A stretch of DNA of 64,000 nucleotides from Candidatus Rifleibacteriota bacterium (lineage in GTDB: Bacteria; Muiribacteriota; Ozemobacteria; Ozemobacterales; Ozemobacteraceae), in NCBI GenBank assembly GCA_012517355.1, contig JAAYVD010000081.1:1-64000 (forward strand). The letters run 5' to 3'. The notes below the pieces were generated by a model. The model made no database searches, had not been told where the DNA came from, and saw only the letters and a list, made by a program, of their open reading frames with translations. The position numbers were made by a program, and so were the translations under genes. This document shows, in pieces, positions 26,565-35,632 of the stretch. Numbering within the stretch: the stretch's first letter is position 1; each line of letters opens with the position of its first letter.

Positions 26565-29531
26565 ATGACCCCTGCGGCCGCCTCTCGTGATCCGGAGCGC
26601 CCGCCTTCTCTGGCGGCGGGAGGATCCTGGTTCGCGCGCCTGGGCCTGTGGGTGGGGCTGTTCGTGGTCATCGTCCTGGTCCCGGGACTGGTGCTGCACG
26701 CATGGCTGGAAACCACCCGTCTGGCCCTGGAAGCCGCCGGTGGGGAGCAGGACCGCCGGCGGGTGGACAGCCTCCTGAGCGCCTTCGACCAGGCGTTGAC
26801 GCCGGCGGGGCAGATCCAGACCTTCCTGGAACGGTTCGGCCGCGCCCGGCTCCGGCGGGTTCCCACTCCGACCCGGGCGGCGCGGTGGGAGGGGTTCCTG
26901 CGGCAGGAATGCCGTTGGCCGGCGGCGACCCGGCTGTTCTGGTTCGACGGGGCCGGCCGCCCGGTCGTGCCGCGCGGCTCCACCCCGCCGGCCGGGCAGA
27001 GGATGTGGCAGACGTTGTTTTCGAGCCTGGGTGGCTCCCGGCCCCTGACACCGAGGGAAGCCGCCGATCAGGCCCGGTTGCTGCGGCTGGAATTCGGCCC
27101 GTTCGCCACCCTGGAATTGCTGCAGGAAGGGAAGAGGAAGGTGGTCGAGGTCCTGCATCGCGGGGCCCAGTCCTACCTCCGGGTCCTGCTGTGCGGCACG
27201 GCGGCCGGCCCCCGCGGCGGGGTCCTGGTCATCCTGCCCAAGACCGCCCTGCCGGATGACTGGCATGTGCGGGCTGCGGTCCGGCGTTTCGCCGGGCGGG
27301 GGAGGATGGTGGGGGCGCTCCGGCGGTCGACCGACCGGCAGGTCGGGCATCCGCACCTGGCCCCCGGGTTGCTGCGGGGGATGGCCCAGCGGCTGATCAC
27401 GGCCAGTTCGGGATACCGGGAGTCGGGCAGCGGCAGGCTGTGGACGGCGCGGTTCAGCCGGGCCGATGTCGATCTCATCCTGGTGGGCGGGGTCGATCAC
27501 CGGACCGGGGACTGGTGGCAGGGGGTGGAACGGATCCGGCTCCTGCAACGGGCCCTGGTCATGGGGGGCGGCCTGCTGGGCCTGGTGTTCCTGGGCCTGG
27601 GAGGAGGCTGGTGGCGGTTCGATCCCGGCCTGAGCTACAAGTTCCTGCTGGGGGTCTTTTTGCTGACCGTCCTGCCCCTCGGATCGACGGTCACGGTCGG
27701 AGTGCAGCGGCTGGTGCAGGTCCGCCAGGCCCAGACGGCGTTTCTGGATGGGGCTCTGGAGCGGCCGCTCGAAGATCTCGAACAGGCGGTGTCCAATGGC
27801 TACGGGGAACTGGAAGCCCGGTTGCAGAAGTTTTTCGAAACCCCAGAAACCCGTTTCCCTGGAGCCTCCGAGCGTTTCGATGCGCTGTCGGCGCGCTGGC
27901 GCGACTGGGGGGTCATCTGGGTGGTGGCGGTGCCGTCCCTGGAGGCGGGGGGGGGGCCTGGCTACCAGACGTTCTTCGGAGCCCCCATCAGCCGCAAGAG
28001 CCAGGAATTCTTCAATTCCCTGACCCTGTCCCTCCTCGAGGCCATCCGGTTCCGGGTCTCCCCGCAAGCGCTGCCGGGGAAGCCCACCGCCGAGACCCAG
28101 GCGGTCATCGAATCGCTGCAGAACGACGAACCACGCCTGATGACGTTTTTCAACTGCCTGGGCCCTTTCTCGGTCGGGGGTCGGGACTGGTTCACCTTCC
28201 GGGGATTGGTGGAAGAGCCTGGGGGCGGCTGGAACGGCTATTACGGCCTGACCATCGACCAGCAGACCTGCCAGAATTTCCTGCTGCGGCGGGCTTTGCG
28301 GGCGGGCCGGGCCCCGGGCCGCGTGGTCCGGGTGGCCCGGGCGGGCGGGGTGGGCACCGGTCACCGCGTCTGGGACCGGCTCCTGAAAAGGGCCGAGCTG
28401 CGGCAAGGGCCGGTCCGGGTCCGGCTGTCCACCCATCACGGCGAGGTCGTGGGGTTGGCCCGGCCGCTGCGGATCAGGAACATCATCGGCGCGGTGATGG
28501 TGCGGGCCGACAGCGGGCCGCCCCTGGCCCTCTGGTTCTGGGGCATCCTGCTGGTGGTGGTGGCCTGGGCGGTGATGGGCATGGCCATCTACGTGCGGAT
28601 CCTGCGGATCACCCTCCTGGACCCGCTGCTGGCGCTGACCGAAGCGGTCGACCGGCTGGAGGGAGGGGATTACGGAACCCGCCTCGGGGCGGAGCAGGAG
28701 GACGAACTGGGCACCCTGGGCCGCCGGTTCAACGACCTGGTGATCGGGTTGGGCGAGAAGGTCCGCATGGGGGCCTTCCTGCGGGAAGACCTGGTGGCGC
28801 AGGCCGGCGACCAGGCGGGGGCGGTGGCCCTGCGCCGGCAGACGGGGGTGGTCTGTTTCGCCGGGGTGCGGCGCTTCTCCGACCTGGAGGCGACCTTGGC
28901 CCCAGAGATGGCGCTGGCGATCATGAGCGAGTTCCTGGGCCTTTGTGAGGAGACCATGCACCGGCACGGGGGGAAGATCGACAAGTTCATCGGGGACACC
29001 GCGATGGCCGTGTTCCTCGCCGCGCCGGCGGCAGGATCGCCGGAGGGAGAGGCCCCTGTCGATGCGGGAACCGGGCGCGGCGCGCCGCCTTCCGCGGCGG
29101 CAGAGGGGAGTGGCCACCTTCGTGGCGGTCAGTACCCGGCCGGCGGCCGTCCGGTGGAGGAGGCCGCCCTCGCGGCGGCTTCCGAACTGGCCTCCCGGCT
29201 GGAAAGCTGGCGGGCATCCTGGGGGGAGAAGGGCGTGGCGGTGGCCGGTTTCGGGATCGGCATGGCCAAGGGTCCGGTCCTGGCCGGGGGGATCGGGTCG
29301 CAACACCGGCGGCTCGATTTCACGATCATCGGGGACACGGTGAACCTGGCGGCCCGCCTGGAGAAGCTGGCCGGGACCGGCGGGCGCCCACCCATCCTGG
29401 CCTGCGACGAGGGGATGGCCGCTGACCTGGCGGGCCTGCGCAAGCTGACCGTCGACGTGGAGGAGGTCAGGGGCCGGCAGGGGAGGATCAGGGTCTTCAC
29501 TCCCGCCCGCTCCCCGGGAGGGTCGGCATGA
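26565..29531 (+). CDS. Membrane class III nucleotide cyclase homologue, C2-like (lacks the first metal Asp)
   Basis: 988 residues. TM segments lie at about 25-46, 328-348, 358-380 and 654-677, leaving two large extracytoplasmic regions (about 47-327 and 381-653). A HAMP-like linker (about 678-735) and a class III cyclase domain (about 755-985) follow. The first metal-binding Asp is missing: residues 765-771 read FAGVRRF where active enzymes have FADIRGF. The rest of the site is intact: Lys807, Asp811 (FIGDTAMAVF), Thr920, and Asn927 and Arg931 (GDTVNLAARLE). A Gly/Ala-rich insertion of about 45 residues interrupts the domain. Alone it should be inactive or weak. The stop overlaps the next gene as ATGA, and the partner has the complementary defect. 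Confidence 0.9.
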   Translation: MTPAAASRDPERPPSLAAGGSWFARLGLWVGLFVVIVLVPGLVLHAWLETTRLALEAAGGEQDRRRVDSLLSAFDQALTPAGQIQTFLERFGRARLRRVPTPTRAARWEGFLRQECRWPAATRLFWFDGAGRPVVPRGSTPPAGQRMWQTLFSSLGGSRPLTPREAADQARLLRLEFGPFATLELLQEGKRKVVEVLHRGAQSYLRVLLCGTAAGPRGGVLVILPKTALPDDWHVRAAVRRFAGRGRMVGALRRSTDRQVGHPHLAPGLLRGMAQRLITASSGYRESGSGRLWTARFSRADVDLILVGGVDHRTGDWWQGVERIRLLQRALVMGGGLLGLVFLGLGGGWWRFDPGLSYKFLLGVFLLTVLPLGSTVTVGVQRLVQVRQAQTAFLDGALERPLEDLEQAVSNGYGELEARLQKFFETPETRFPGASERFDALSARWRDWGVIWVVAVPSLEAGGGPGYQTFFGAPISRKSQEFFNSLTLSLLEAIRFRVSPQALPGKPTAETQAVIESLQNDEPRLMTFFNCLGPFSVGGRDWFTFRGLVEEPGGGWNGYYGLTIDQQTCQNFLLRRALRAGRAPGRVVRVARAGGVGTGHRVWDRLLKRAELRQGPVRVRLSTHHGEVVGLARPLRIRNIIGAVMVRADSGPPLALWFWGILLVVVAWAVMGMAIYVRILRITLLDPLLALTEAVDRLEGGDYGTRLGAEQEDELGTLGRRFNDLVIGLGEKVRMGAFLREDLVAQAGDQAGAVALRRQTGVVCFAGVRRFSDLEATLAPEMALAIMSEFLGLCEETMHRHGGKIDKFIGDTAMAVFLAAPAAGSPEGEAPVDAGTGRGAPPSAAAEGSGHLRGGQYPAGGRPVEEAALAAASELASRLESWRASWGEKGVAVAGFGIGMAKGPVLAGGIGSQHRRLDFTIIGDTVNLAARLEKLAGTGGRPPILACDEGMAADLAGLRKLTVDVEEVRGRQGRIRVFTPARSPGGSA

Positions 29532-32413
29532 GATCGGGAGAAAGGGGCGTCGTCCAGCCCGGGGCCCGGGCGTGGCAAGGGGGGCGGTTCCTGCTGGTGG
29601 GCGGGTTCGGCGTGCTCCTGGCCGGGCTGTTGTGGGCCTACGGCGCGGCCTCCCACGAAGCCGCCCTGGAGCTCGCGGAGGCGGAGGTCCGGCGGTTCCT
29701 GCCGGTCCTGCGGGACCTGGTGACCGGGCCCGGCCTCGCCGAGGGAGTGTTCCTGGAGGTCATCGATGGGATGGAGGGGCCCCTGGCCGGCTGGCAGGCG
29801 AAGGAGATGGAGACCCGCTTCCTCGACAGGGGTGGAGGGCTCGGGGCCTTCCTGGTGGCGGGACCGGACGGCCGGGAGTGGAACCAGTGGGGGTTCTCGT
29901 CGGCCACCCGGGAGGTTCTGACCCATTTCGTCCTGAAGTGGGCGGTCCGGGAGAACCTGTCTTCCCGCCTGCCCGCCCCGATCCGGAACCGCGTGGTCCG
30001 GGGCATCCTGGCGCCGGCGTGGATGGATAGAAATCCGCTGCACCGCCTGCTGGGACCCCGAGCGGATTGGACGGAGGTTTTCGAGATCGACGAGAACGGG
30101 GAACCGGGGTTCCTGCTGGTCCACCTGGTGATGCGGCCCGCCTGCCCCGATCTGACGGCGGCCAAACTCGACACGGTGATGCCCAAGCCTCGTGGCGATC
30201 CACTCTGTACCGGGATCGTGGCCGCCTTCCTCCCGCGACGCTGCCTGGACGACGGCTTCCGACGCGGGTTCCTCAACCGGTTCCGGCACCGGTCGCTGTC
30301 TGCCTGCTGGTGTGGCCCAGCCGGAGAACTCCGGCAGGCACCGCTTCCCCCGGGGGTCGGGGCCGCCGTCGAGGTCCGGGCCGGAGGGTTGGCCCAGGGC
30401 ATGGTGCGCTGGCCGGAAGGGGTGGCCGGGTACTGGTTCGATCCCCGGACGCCGGAGGACGTGGTGGTGGTCGTGCGACAGGTGGCGGGCCCCTGGCGGA
30501 CGTGGGTGCGGGCCGCCGTCTGGTGCGGCCTCCTGGGTGCTCTCGGGTTGCTGTGGCAGGGGGTCGGACTGGCCTGGAGCGGGGCGGAGGGGTGGAGCCA
30601 ACCGCTGGGGTGGAAGGTGGCGGAGTTGTTCGGCGGGGCCTCGCTGATGCCCGGCCTGGCGTTCCTTCTCATCCTGCTCACCCCCGAGCCCTGGCACCGG
30701 CAGGAAATCCCACCGACGGTCCTTCGCCTCCTGGAAAGTCGCCTCCAGGCGAGCGAGGAACAACAGTGCCGGTTCCAGAGCGACGTCTGGCAGACCATCG
30801 CTCCCGCTCAGCTCGACCGCCTCTGGCGGGATCTTGTGACCGGGCGGCAGACCGTGGCGGGCTGGATGGCAGGGACGGGGTCGGCCACCATCCAGCTGAT
30901 CTCCGTGGAGGGCCGGGACAGACCGTTCGGGACGGTTATCAGCCGCCGCGATCGGGGTGGAAAGGAACGGGGAGACCTGTTCCGGGCCATCGCCCAGACC
31001 TTTCGCGGCATGGTCGGCCTGCCCCCGATGGGCAAACGGGGGGATGCCGGCCGGATGCAGGGGGAACTGTTGCTCTCCAACCTGGGCGACATGTTCGGCC
31101 AGCAGGTCATCAACGCCTGGTTCACGGTGAGCGACCAGTTGTTCAGCCTTTCCTATTTCAACCAGCCCACCTGGAACGTCTTCCACCTGTTTCTCGACAC
31201 GCGTCGCCAGGTGGAGGGGTTCGCCCACCTCATTCCGGACCGCGTGCTGATCCAGCGGCAACCCGTCCTGAGCCAGGTGCTGGACTTCGACCCGGGCCGG
31301 GAGTTCCTGCCCCCGGTGTCCTTCGCCACCTCCCAGGTCGGACATACTTCCTTCTATCCCGAACGGGTGGCCCGTCTTCCGCTCCTGCGGCCGATCCTTC
31401 GCCGGCTGCTGAGTGAAGGGGGGAGCCAGATCCTGGTCTACTCGTACGGTGGGAAGGAATACGCCTGCCTGGCCAGGCTCCTGGACAACACCGACCACGT
31501 CGGGCTGGCCGTCCTGCCCCTGGATGGGGTGCCGGGGCCGGCGGCGGCCGGGGGGGCCTGGGGCGCGGGAATCCTGTATCCGCTGCTGGTGCTGGTGACC
31601 GTGGCGCTGCTGTTCCGGCGGTTCTACCTCGGCCCGGTGGCGGAACTGTCGGCCGGGGTCGGGGCCATCGCCGCCGGCCGTTTCGACGTCCGCCTCGCCC
31701 CGGTCACCGGTGACGAGATCGGGCGGCTGTGCCAGAGTTTCAACCGGATGGCGGAGGGGCTTCAGGAGAGGGAGTTCCTCGGCCGGTTCCTGTCGGACCT
31801 GACGCGGGAGGCGGTCAGGCAGGGCGAGGCCGCCACGGCCGTCCGGTCGCGGGCCAGCATCCTGTTCTCGGACATCCGGGGCTTCACCGGGCTGTCCGAG
31901 CGGGTGGCTCCGGAGCGCCTGGCCGCCGGCCTGAACGCGCATTTCACCGCGATGGAGACGCTCATCGAGCAGGAGGGCGGGGTGATCGACAAGTTCATCG
32001 GCGACGCCCTGATGGCGGTCTTCCTGCCCGCCCACGGCCGGGAGGATCCGGCGCGGCGGGCGGTGCGGGCCGGCCTGGCCATGGTCGAGACCGCCCGGCA
32101 GCGGCACGATCCCACGTTGCCCCTGGTGATCGGGGTCGGGGTCGGCACGGGGGAGGTGTTGATGGGAACGGTCGGTCGTCCGGACGGCCGTCGCGACTTC
32201 ACGGTGGTCGGGCCCACCGTGCGGCTGGCCGCCCTGATGGAGAAGCGCAGCAAGCAGGCCGCCGTTTCGCCGGTCATCGCCTGCCCGGCCACGCTCGAAC
32301 GGTTGGGAGGGGGCTGGCCGGGCCACCGTCTGCCCGACGTGCGGGGGGAACCCAAGGCCTATGAGATCCGCCGGCCCCGGCAGGGACGTGAGGCCCGCCC
32401 CCCTCTGTCCTGA
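29528..32413 (+). CDS. Membrane class III nucleotide cyclase homologue, C1-like (lacks transition-state Asn/Arg)
   Basis: 961 residues with the same plan as its neighbour: TM at about 20-40, 324-350, 367-386 and 679-700, two large extracytoplasmic regions, HAMP (about 700-755) and a class III cyclase domain (about 770-960). Both metal-binding Asp are present: Asp782 in FSDIRGFTG and Asp826 in FIGDALMAVF, with Lys822. The segment normally reading GDTVNLAAR is GPTVRLAAL, so the transition-state Asn and Arg are Arg899 and Leu903. This protein can supply the metals but not the other half of an active site. Its ATG overlaps the stop of the previous gene. The paralogous topology suggests an old duplication followed by division of labour. 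Confidence 0.9.
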   Translation: MRSGERGVVQPGARAWQGGRFLLVGGFGVLLAGLLWAYGAASHEAALELAEAEVRRFLPVLRDLVTGPGLAEGVFLEVIDGMEGPLAGWQAKEMETRFLDRGGGLGAFLVAGPDGREWNQWGFSSATREVLTHFVLKWAVRENLSSRLPAPIRNRVVRGILAPAWMDRNPLHRLLGPRADWTEVFEIDENGEPGFLLVHLVMRPACPDLTAAKLDTVMPKPRGDPLCTGIVAAFLPRRCLDDGFRRGFLNRFRHRSLSACWCGPAGELRQAPLPPGVGAAVEVRAGGLAQGMVRWPEGVAGYWFDPRTPEDVVVVVRQVAGPWRTWVRAAVWCGLLGALGLLWQGVGLAWSGAEGWSQPLGWKVAELFGGASLMPGLAFLLILLTPEPWHRQEIPPTVLRLLESRLQASEEQQCRFQSDVWQTIAPAQLDRLWRDLVTGRQTVAGWMAGTGSATIQLISVEGRDRPFGTVISRRDRGGKERGDLFRAIAQTFRGMVGLPPMGKRGDAGRMQGELLLSNLGDMFGQQVINAWFTVSDQLFSLSYFNQPTWNVFHLFLDTRRQVEGFAHLIPDRVLIQRQPVLSQVLDFDPGREFLPPVSFATSQVGHTSFYPERVARLPLLRPILRRLLSEGGSQILVYSYGGKEYACLARLLDNTDHVGLAVLPLDGVPGPAAAGGAWGAGILYPLLVLVTVALLFRRFYLGPVAELSAGVGAIAAGRFDVRLAPVTGDEIGRLCQSFNRMAEGLQEREFLGRFLSDLTREAVRQGEAATAVRSRASILFSDIRGFTGLSERVAPERLAAGLNAHFTAMETLIEQEGGVIDKFIGDALMAVFLPAHGREDPARRAVRAGLAMVETARQRHDPTLPLVIGVGVGTGEVLMGTVGRPDGRRDFTVVGPTVRLAALMEKRSKQAAVSPVIACPATLERLGGGWPGHRLPDVRGEPKAYEIRRPRQGREARPPLS

Positions 32414-32452
32414 ACGGCGGGGAAGTGGTACCGGGCGACCGGATCCCCGAAG

Positions 32453-32488
32453 GGCCCTTTGCGGTGCGCGAAACACCAGGTTCGCGCC
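32453..32488 (-). repeat. Partial copy of the hairpin repeat, inverted
   Basis: GGCCC and TTTGCGGTGCGCGAAACACC onwards match the reverse complement of the right half of the 83-bp repeat; over the 31 bases from TTTGC, 25 agree with the copy at 63277-63359. The inner hairpin is kept (GCGCGAA/TTCGCGC), while the left half of the element is absent. It lies between the cyclase pair and the convergent small membrane protein gene. Confidence 0.5.
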
Positions 32489-32536
32489 CGGTGCGGGCCG
32501 GCCGGCGGGGCGGGCGGGGAAGGCCCCGGTTCCCCT

Positions 32537-32749
32537 TCAGTCGGGGGACTTCCCGCTGATCGCCCGGGCCACCCCGACCCCGGAACTGAAGGCCATGCTG
32601 ACCGAGAGAACGAGCCCCACCAGGACGGTGAGGGGAATGGGGATCAGCCGCTCGAAGTTCAGGACCACGAAGCAGGAAGCCGCCGCGCAGCCCAAAAAGA
32701 CCATCCACCCGACGACCAGGCCCATGATCACCGCGATGACATCTCTCAT
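32537..32749 (-). CDS. Small two-helix membrane protein
   Basis: 70 residues with two hydrophobic segments (VIAVIMGLVVGWMVFLGCAAASCFVVL and IPLTVLVGLVLSVSMAFSSGVGV) joined by a short polar loop. No family is recognised. It looks genuine because the ORF is uniformly hydrophobic in this frame and a TACAAT -10 box lies 7 bases before the ATG. It lies downstream of znuB on the same strand but has its own start signal. The function is unknown. Confidence 0.6.
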   Translation of the reverse strand: MRDVIAVIMGLVVGWMVFLGCAAASCFVVLNFERLIPIPLTVLVGLVLSVSMAFSSGVGVARAISGKSPD

Positions 32750-32756
32750 GGATCCG

Positions 32757-32762
32757 ATTGTA
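32757..32762 (-). promoter_or_regulatory. -10 box (TACAAT) of the small membrane protein gene
   Basis: TACAAT is separated from the ATG at 32749 by 7 bases, so transcription would begin at the start codon. No convincing -35 box was found at 16-18 bases. Confidence 0.5.
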
Positions 32763-32804
32763 GCACGGGCGGGCCAGACGGGGCGAGGTCGGGGAGGATC
32801 CGGT

Positions 32805-33647
32805 TCAGGTGCGCCGGAAGAAGGTGAGGCCGAAGCCGGCGGTCGCCCACAGGATGATGGCGGCGCCGGGGGCGGCGTCGAACCGCAGGGAGGTGGCCAG
32901 ACCCGCCAGGGAGGCGAACAGCGACAGGGCGATGGTGAGCCAGACCTGGCCGCGGATCGTGGTGGCCAAGCGGCGGGCGGTCGTGGCGGGGATGACCAGC
33001 AGGGCGGTCACCAGCAGGATGCCGACCACCTTGATGGCGAACCCGACCAGCAGGGCGAGGGCGGCCGCGAAGGCGGTTTCGAGGGCCGCCGCGCGCACCC
33101 CCGCCGAGCGGGCCAGGTGGTCGTGCAGGCTGACGAACAGGAGGTGGTTGAACCAGCGCAGCAGGAAAGCCACCTCGGCGATCGAGAGGATGACGATCCA
33201 GAGCAGGTCGCGGTCGGTGAGGGCGAGGATGTCCCCGTACAGGAAGCCGGGGAGCACCCGGGCCAGTTCCTTGCGGGCGCTGATGATGGCGAGGCCGAGG
33301 GCGATGGTGGCGGAAAACAGCACGCCGAGGGTCGTGTCCATCGCCAGGTCGGCCTGCCGGCGGATCCGGACGGCCAGCATGCCGATGCCGACGCCGAACG
33401 CCAGGACGGACACCCAGGGGTCGATGCCCAGCAGGAGGCCGAGGGCGATGCCGGTGAAGGCGGAATGGGAGACCGCATCGGAGAAGAAGGCCATGCGGAA
33501 CTGGACGACCAGCACTCCGAGCAGGGCGCAGACCACCGACAGGCAGGCGGCCGCGACGACGGCCCGTTGCATGAAGGCCAGCTGCAGAAAATCGAAGGGC
33601 AGCCAGGCCAGCCACCCGTAGAGGGCGTGCAGGAGCGTCTCAGTCAT
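32805..33647 (-). CDS. znuB: Zinc/manganese ABC transporter permease (ABC-3 family)
   Basis: 280 residues with 7-8 hydrophobic segments. It forms the membrane channel of a zinc- or manganese-type importer. ABC-3 signatures are FRMAFFSDAVSHSAFTGIALG near the N-terminus, DTTLGVLFSATIALGL in the middle and VGILLVTALLVIPATTAR, the ATPase contact. The ATG at 33647 overlaps the end of the ATPase gene by 8 bases. It is the last transporter gene of the iorA-to-znuB operon. Confidence 0.93.
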   Translation of the reverse strand: MTETLLHALYGWLAWLPFDFLQLAFMQRAVVAAACLSVVCALLGVLVVQFRMAFFSDAVSHSAFTGIALGLLLGIDPWVSVLAFGVGIGMLAVRIRRQADLAMDTTLGVLFSATIALGLAIISARKELARVLPGFLYGDILALTDRDLLWIVILSIAEVAFLLRWFNHLLFVSLHDHLARSAGVRAAALETAFAAALALLVGFAIKVVGILLVTALLVIPATTARRLATTIRGQVWLTIALSLFASLAGLATSLRFDAAPGAAIILWATAGFGLTFFRRT

Positions 33648-34446
33648 GGGATGGAGGGTTCGGATGGGATGGGGAAGGCGGGTGATGGTGCGTGCACCGG
33701 TGTTCGGGCCGCCGGGGGGTGTGCTGGTAGAGACCGGCGTGCTGGCCGAAGAGGTCCTGCAGGTGGGCGGAAGTCAGCACCTCTGGCGTCGGACCGTGGC
33801 AGGACACCGTGCGGTTGAGGCAGAGCACCTGCGCGGCATGCCGGGTCACCACCGACAGGTCGTGGCTGACCATCAGGACGGTGAGCTGCCGGTCGAGGGC
33901 CAGGTCCTCGAGGATGTCGCAGAACAGGTGGCCGCCGGCCACGTCGACCCCTGAGACCGGCTCGTCGAGCAGGATGACCTCGGGTTCGCGGTGGAGGGCC
34001 GCGGCCAGCATCACCCGCTGCAGCTCGCCGCCCGAGAGCTTGCCGAGGGGCCGGTCGAGCAGATGGCGGGCCTCGAGGCGGTCGAGGGCGGTGGCGGCCC
34101 CCTCCCGAGCCTCGGCGGAGATGCCCAGCCAGACGGGCATCACCTGGGTGTCCAGGCTGAGGAATTCGAGGACCGACAGGGCGGCCTGCCGGTCGATGTT
34201 CAGGTTCTGGGGGACGTAGCCGAGGCGGGGCGGGACCATCCGTCCGTCGGGATCGAGGAACTCGATCCGGCCACGGGCGGGAAGCAGGCCGAGGATGGCC
34301 TGCAGCAGGGTGGTCTTTCCCGCTCCGTTGGGGCCGATGACCGCCGTGGTCTTGCCGCGTTCGATGTCGGCGGTGATCCGTTCGAGGATGGGGACGCCGC
34401 CGAGGGTGACCGACACGTCGGTCAGCCGGAGGGCCGGGGCGGTCAT
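33640..34446 (-). CDS. znuC: Zinc/manganese ABC transporter ATPase with His-rich tail
   Basis: 268 residues. Walker A is GPNGAGKTT, the signature is LSGGELQRV, Walker B is EVILLDEP and the switch His lies in VSHDLS. The C-terminal 25 residues are His/Pro-rich (HRCTHHHPPSPSHPNPPSHD), a likely metal-binding tail not needed for ATPase function. This supports zinc or a related metal as substrate. The ATG overlaps, as ATGA, the stop of a short ORF that bridges it to znuA. Confidence 0.94.
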   Translation of the reverse strand: MTAPALRLTDVSVTLGGVPILERITADIERGKTTAVIGPNGAGKTTLLQAILGLLPARGRIEFLDPDGRMVPPRLGYVPQNLNIDRQAALSVLEFLSLDTQVMPVWLGISAEAREGAATALDRLEARHLLDRPLGKLSGGELQRVMLAAALHREPEVILLDEPVSGVDVAGGHLFCDILEDLALDRQLTVLMVSHDLSVVTRHAAQVLCLNRTVSCHGPTPEVLTSAHLQDLFGQHAGLYQHTPRRPEHRCTHHHPPSPSHPNPPSHD

Positions 34447-34658
34447 GGGGGGAAGGCCTTTCGGGCCCGGCCCGGCCCGGGGGGCGGGACGGCGTGGCCG
34501 GTGGCGTGGCCGCCGCGCAGGCGAGGGGGATGGCGACCGGCGGGAAGGCCGGTGGCGCGGCCCGGGCGGGGTGGCCGCGGGTCGGCGACGGCCCCGGCGG
34601 AGCCTGCGGGCGGGGCGGGGCGGGCCGACCGGTTCGGGGGCTCCGGGTCCCGGCTCAT
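34443..34658 (-). CDS. Possible 71-residue Pro/Arg-rich protein between znuA and znuC
   Basis: This frame begins with an ATG overlapping the znuA stop (ATGA) and ends with a stop overlapping the znuC ATG (ATGA). It therefore fills the 208-base gap exactly. The product is Pro/Arg/Gly/Ala-rich with three His (RHPPRLRGGHATGHAV) and is probably disordered. No family is recognised. The fit at both ends suggests a real coupled gene, or at least a translated bridge, but the low-complexity composition could be chance in G+C-rich DNA. Confidence 0.4.
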   Translation of the reverse strand: MSRDPEPPNRSARPAPPAGSAGAVADPRPPRPGRATGLPAGRHPPRLRGGHATGHAVPPPGPGRARKAFPP

Positions 34659-35632
34659 CGGGAGCCGGCCTGGGGGAAGCAGGCTGACAGCCGGGCCAGA
34701 TCGTCGGCGAGGGTGGTCAGCACGAAGCCGGCGGGGAGGGGGTCGGGGCCGAGGGCCAGGGTGTCGAGGGCGACGAGGGGCAGGCCGGCCTCCCGGGCCA
34801 GGGTCTGCGCGGCCGGGCTGGGTTCCTGCGAATCGGCCAGGATGGCGACGGGGCGTTGTTCCCGGATGATCCGCATCAGGTCGATCATCTCCCGCGCCGA
34901 GAGGGCGGCGGTATCGCCGGTGGCCAAGCGGCCGACGACGCGCAGGCGCAGGTCCCGGGCGAGGTATTCGAGCGAATCGTGGGCGAGCAGGACGGGCGTC
35001 CCCGTCCAGCGCTGGGCGGCCTCGGTCCAGGCGGCGGTCTGGGAGGCGAGCCCGGCGAGGAGGCGGGCGGCGTTGTCGTCCAGGGCGGCCTGGTGCGCGG
35101 GAAACAGGGTGCGGAGGCGGTGCCCGAGGGTGGCGGCGAGATGGGCCAGGCCGGTGGGGGTGGTGAAGACGTGGGCGTTGGGCGGGTTCCCGGCCTCGCC
35201 CAGCAGGTCGGGGAATCCCTCGCCGGCCAGGACGACCGGCAGGGAGGCGGTGGTGGCCAGGCGGTCGAGGAAGGGCTCGAACCCAAGCCCGAGGCAGAAG
35301 AGGGCCCGGGCCTGGGAGAGTTTCTGCAGGTCGGCGGGAGTCAGGGAATAGTGGTGGGGGCAGCCGAGGGCGGCCGGCAACAGGAGGTCGGCCCGGATCG
35401 GGGTTCCCGCGATGAGGTCCCGGGTCAGCGCGTGGATGGGGAAGACGCTGCACAGGATGCGGTCGGGTGGCGCGGGGTCGGCGGCACCGGCCAGGGCGGC
35501 GGCGGCGAGGATCGCCCCAACCGTCAGGAGAAGAGCCCGTCGGGCGGCCTGTCTTCCCGGGAATCGGCGGGCGGTGTGGTTCCTTGCCCCCCTCGTCCCG
35601 GCTGGCGGAAGGTTGGTCACTGGGCGTTCCAT
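34655..35632 (-). CDS. znuA: Zinc/manganese ABC transporter substrate-binding protein
   Basis: About 325 residues of the cluster A-I metal-binding family. A signal segment (ALLLTVGAILAAAALAGAA) directs it to the periplasm. Predicted metal ligands are His in GCPHHYSL, His in NAHVFTTP, His in LLAHDSLEYLA and Asp in VALDTLAL, matching the His-His-His-Asp/Glu set of the family. The long acidic/His-rich loop of classical ZnuA is absent, so manganese is possible too. The start could be the ATG at 35632 or the GTG at 35620; the latter overlaps the iorB stop as GTGA. Confidence 0.9.
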   Translation of the reverse strand: MERPVTNLPPAGTRGARNHTARRFPGRQAARRALLLTVGAILAAAALAGAADPAPPDRILCSVFPIHALTRDLIAGTPIRADLLLPAALGCPHHYSLTPADLQKLSQARALFCLGLGFEPFLDRLATTASLPVVLAGEGFPDLLGEAGNPPNAHVFTTPTGLAHLAATLGHRLRTLFPAHQAALDDNAARLLAGLASQTAAWTEAAQRWTGTPVLLAHDSLEYLARDLRLRVVGRLATGDTAALSAREMIDLMRIIREQRPVAILADSQEPSPAAQTLAREAGLPLVALDTLALGPDPLPAGFVLTTLADDLARLSACFPQAGSR

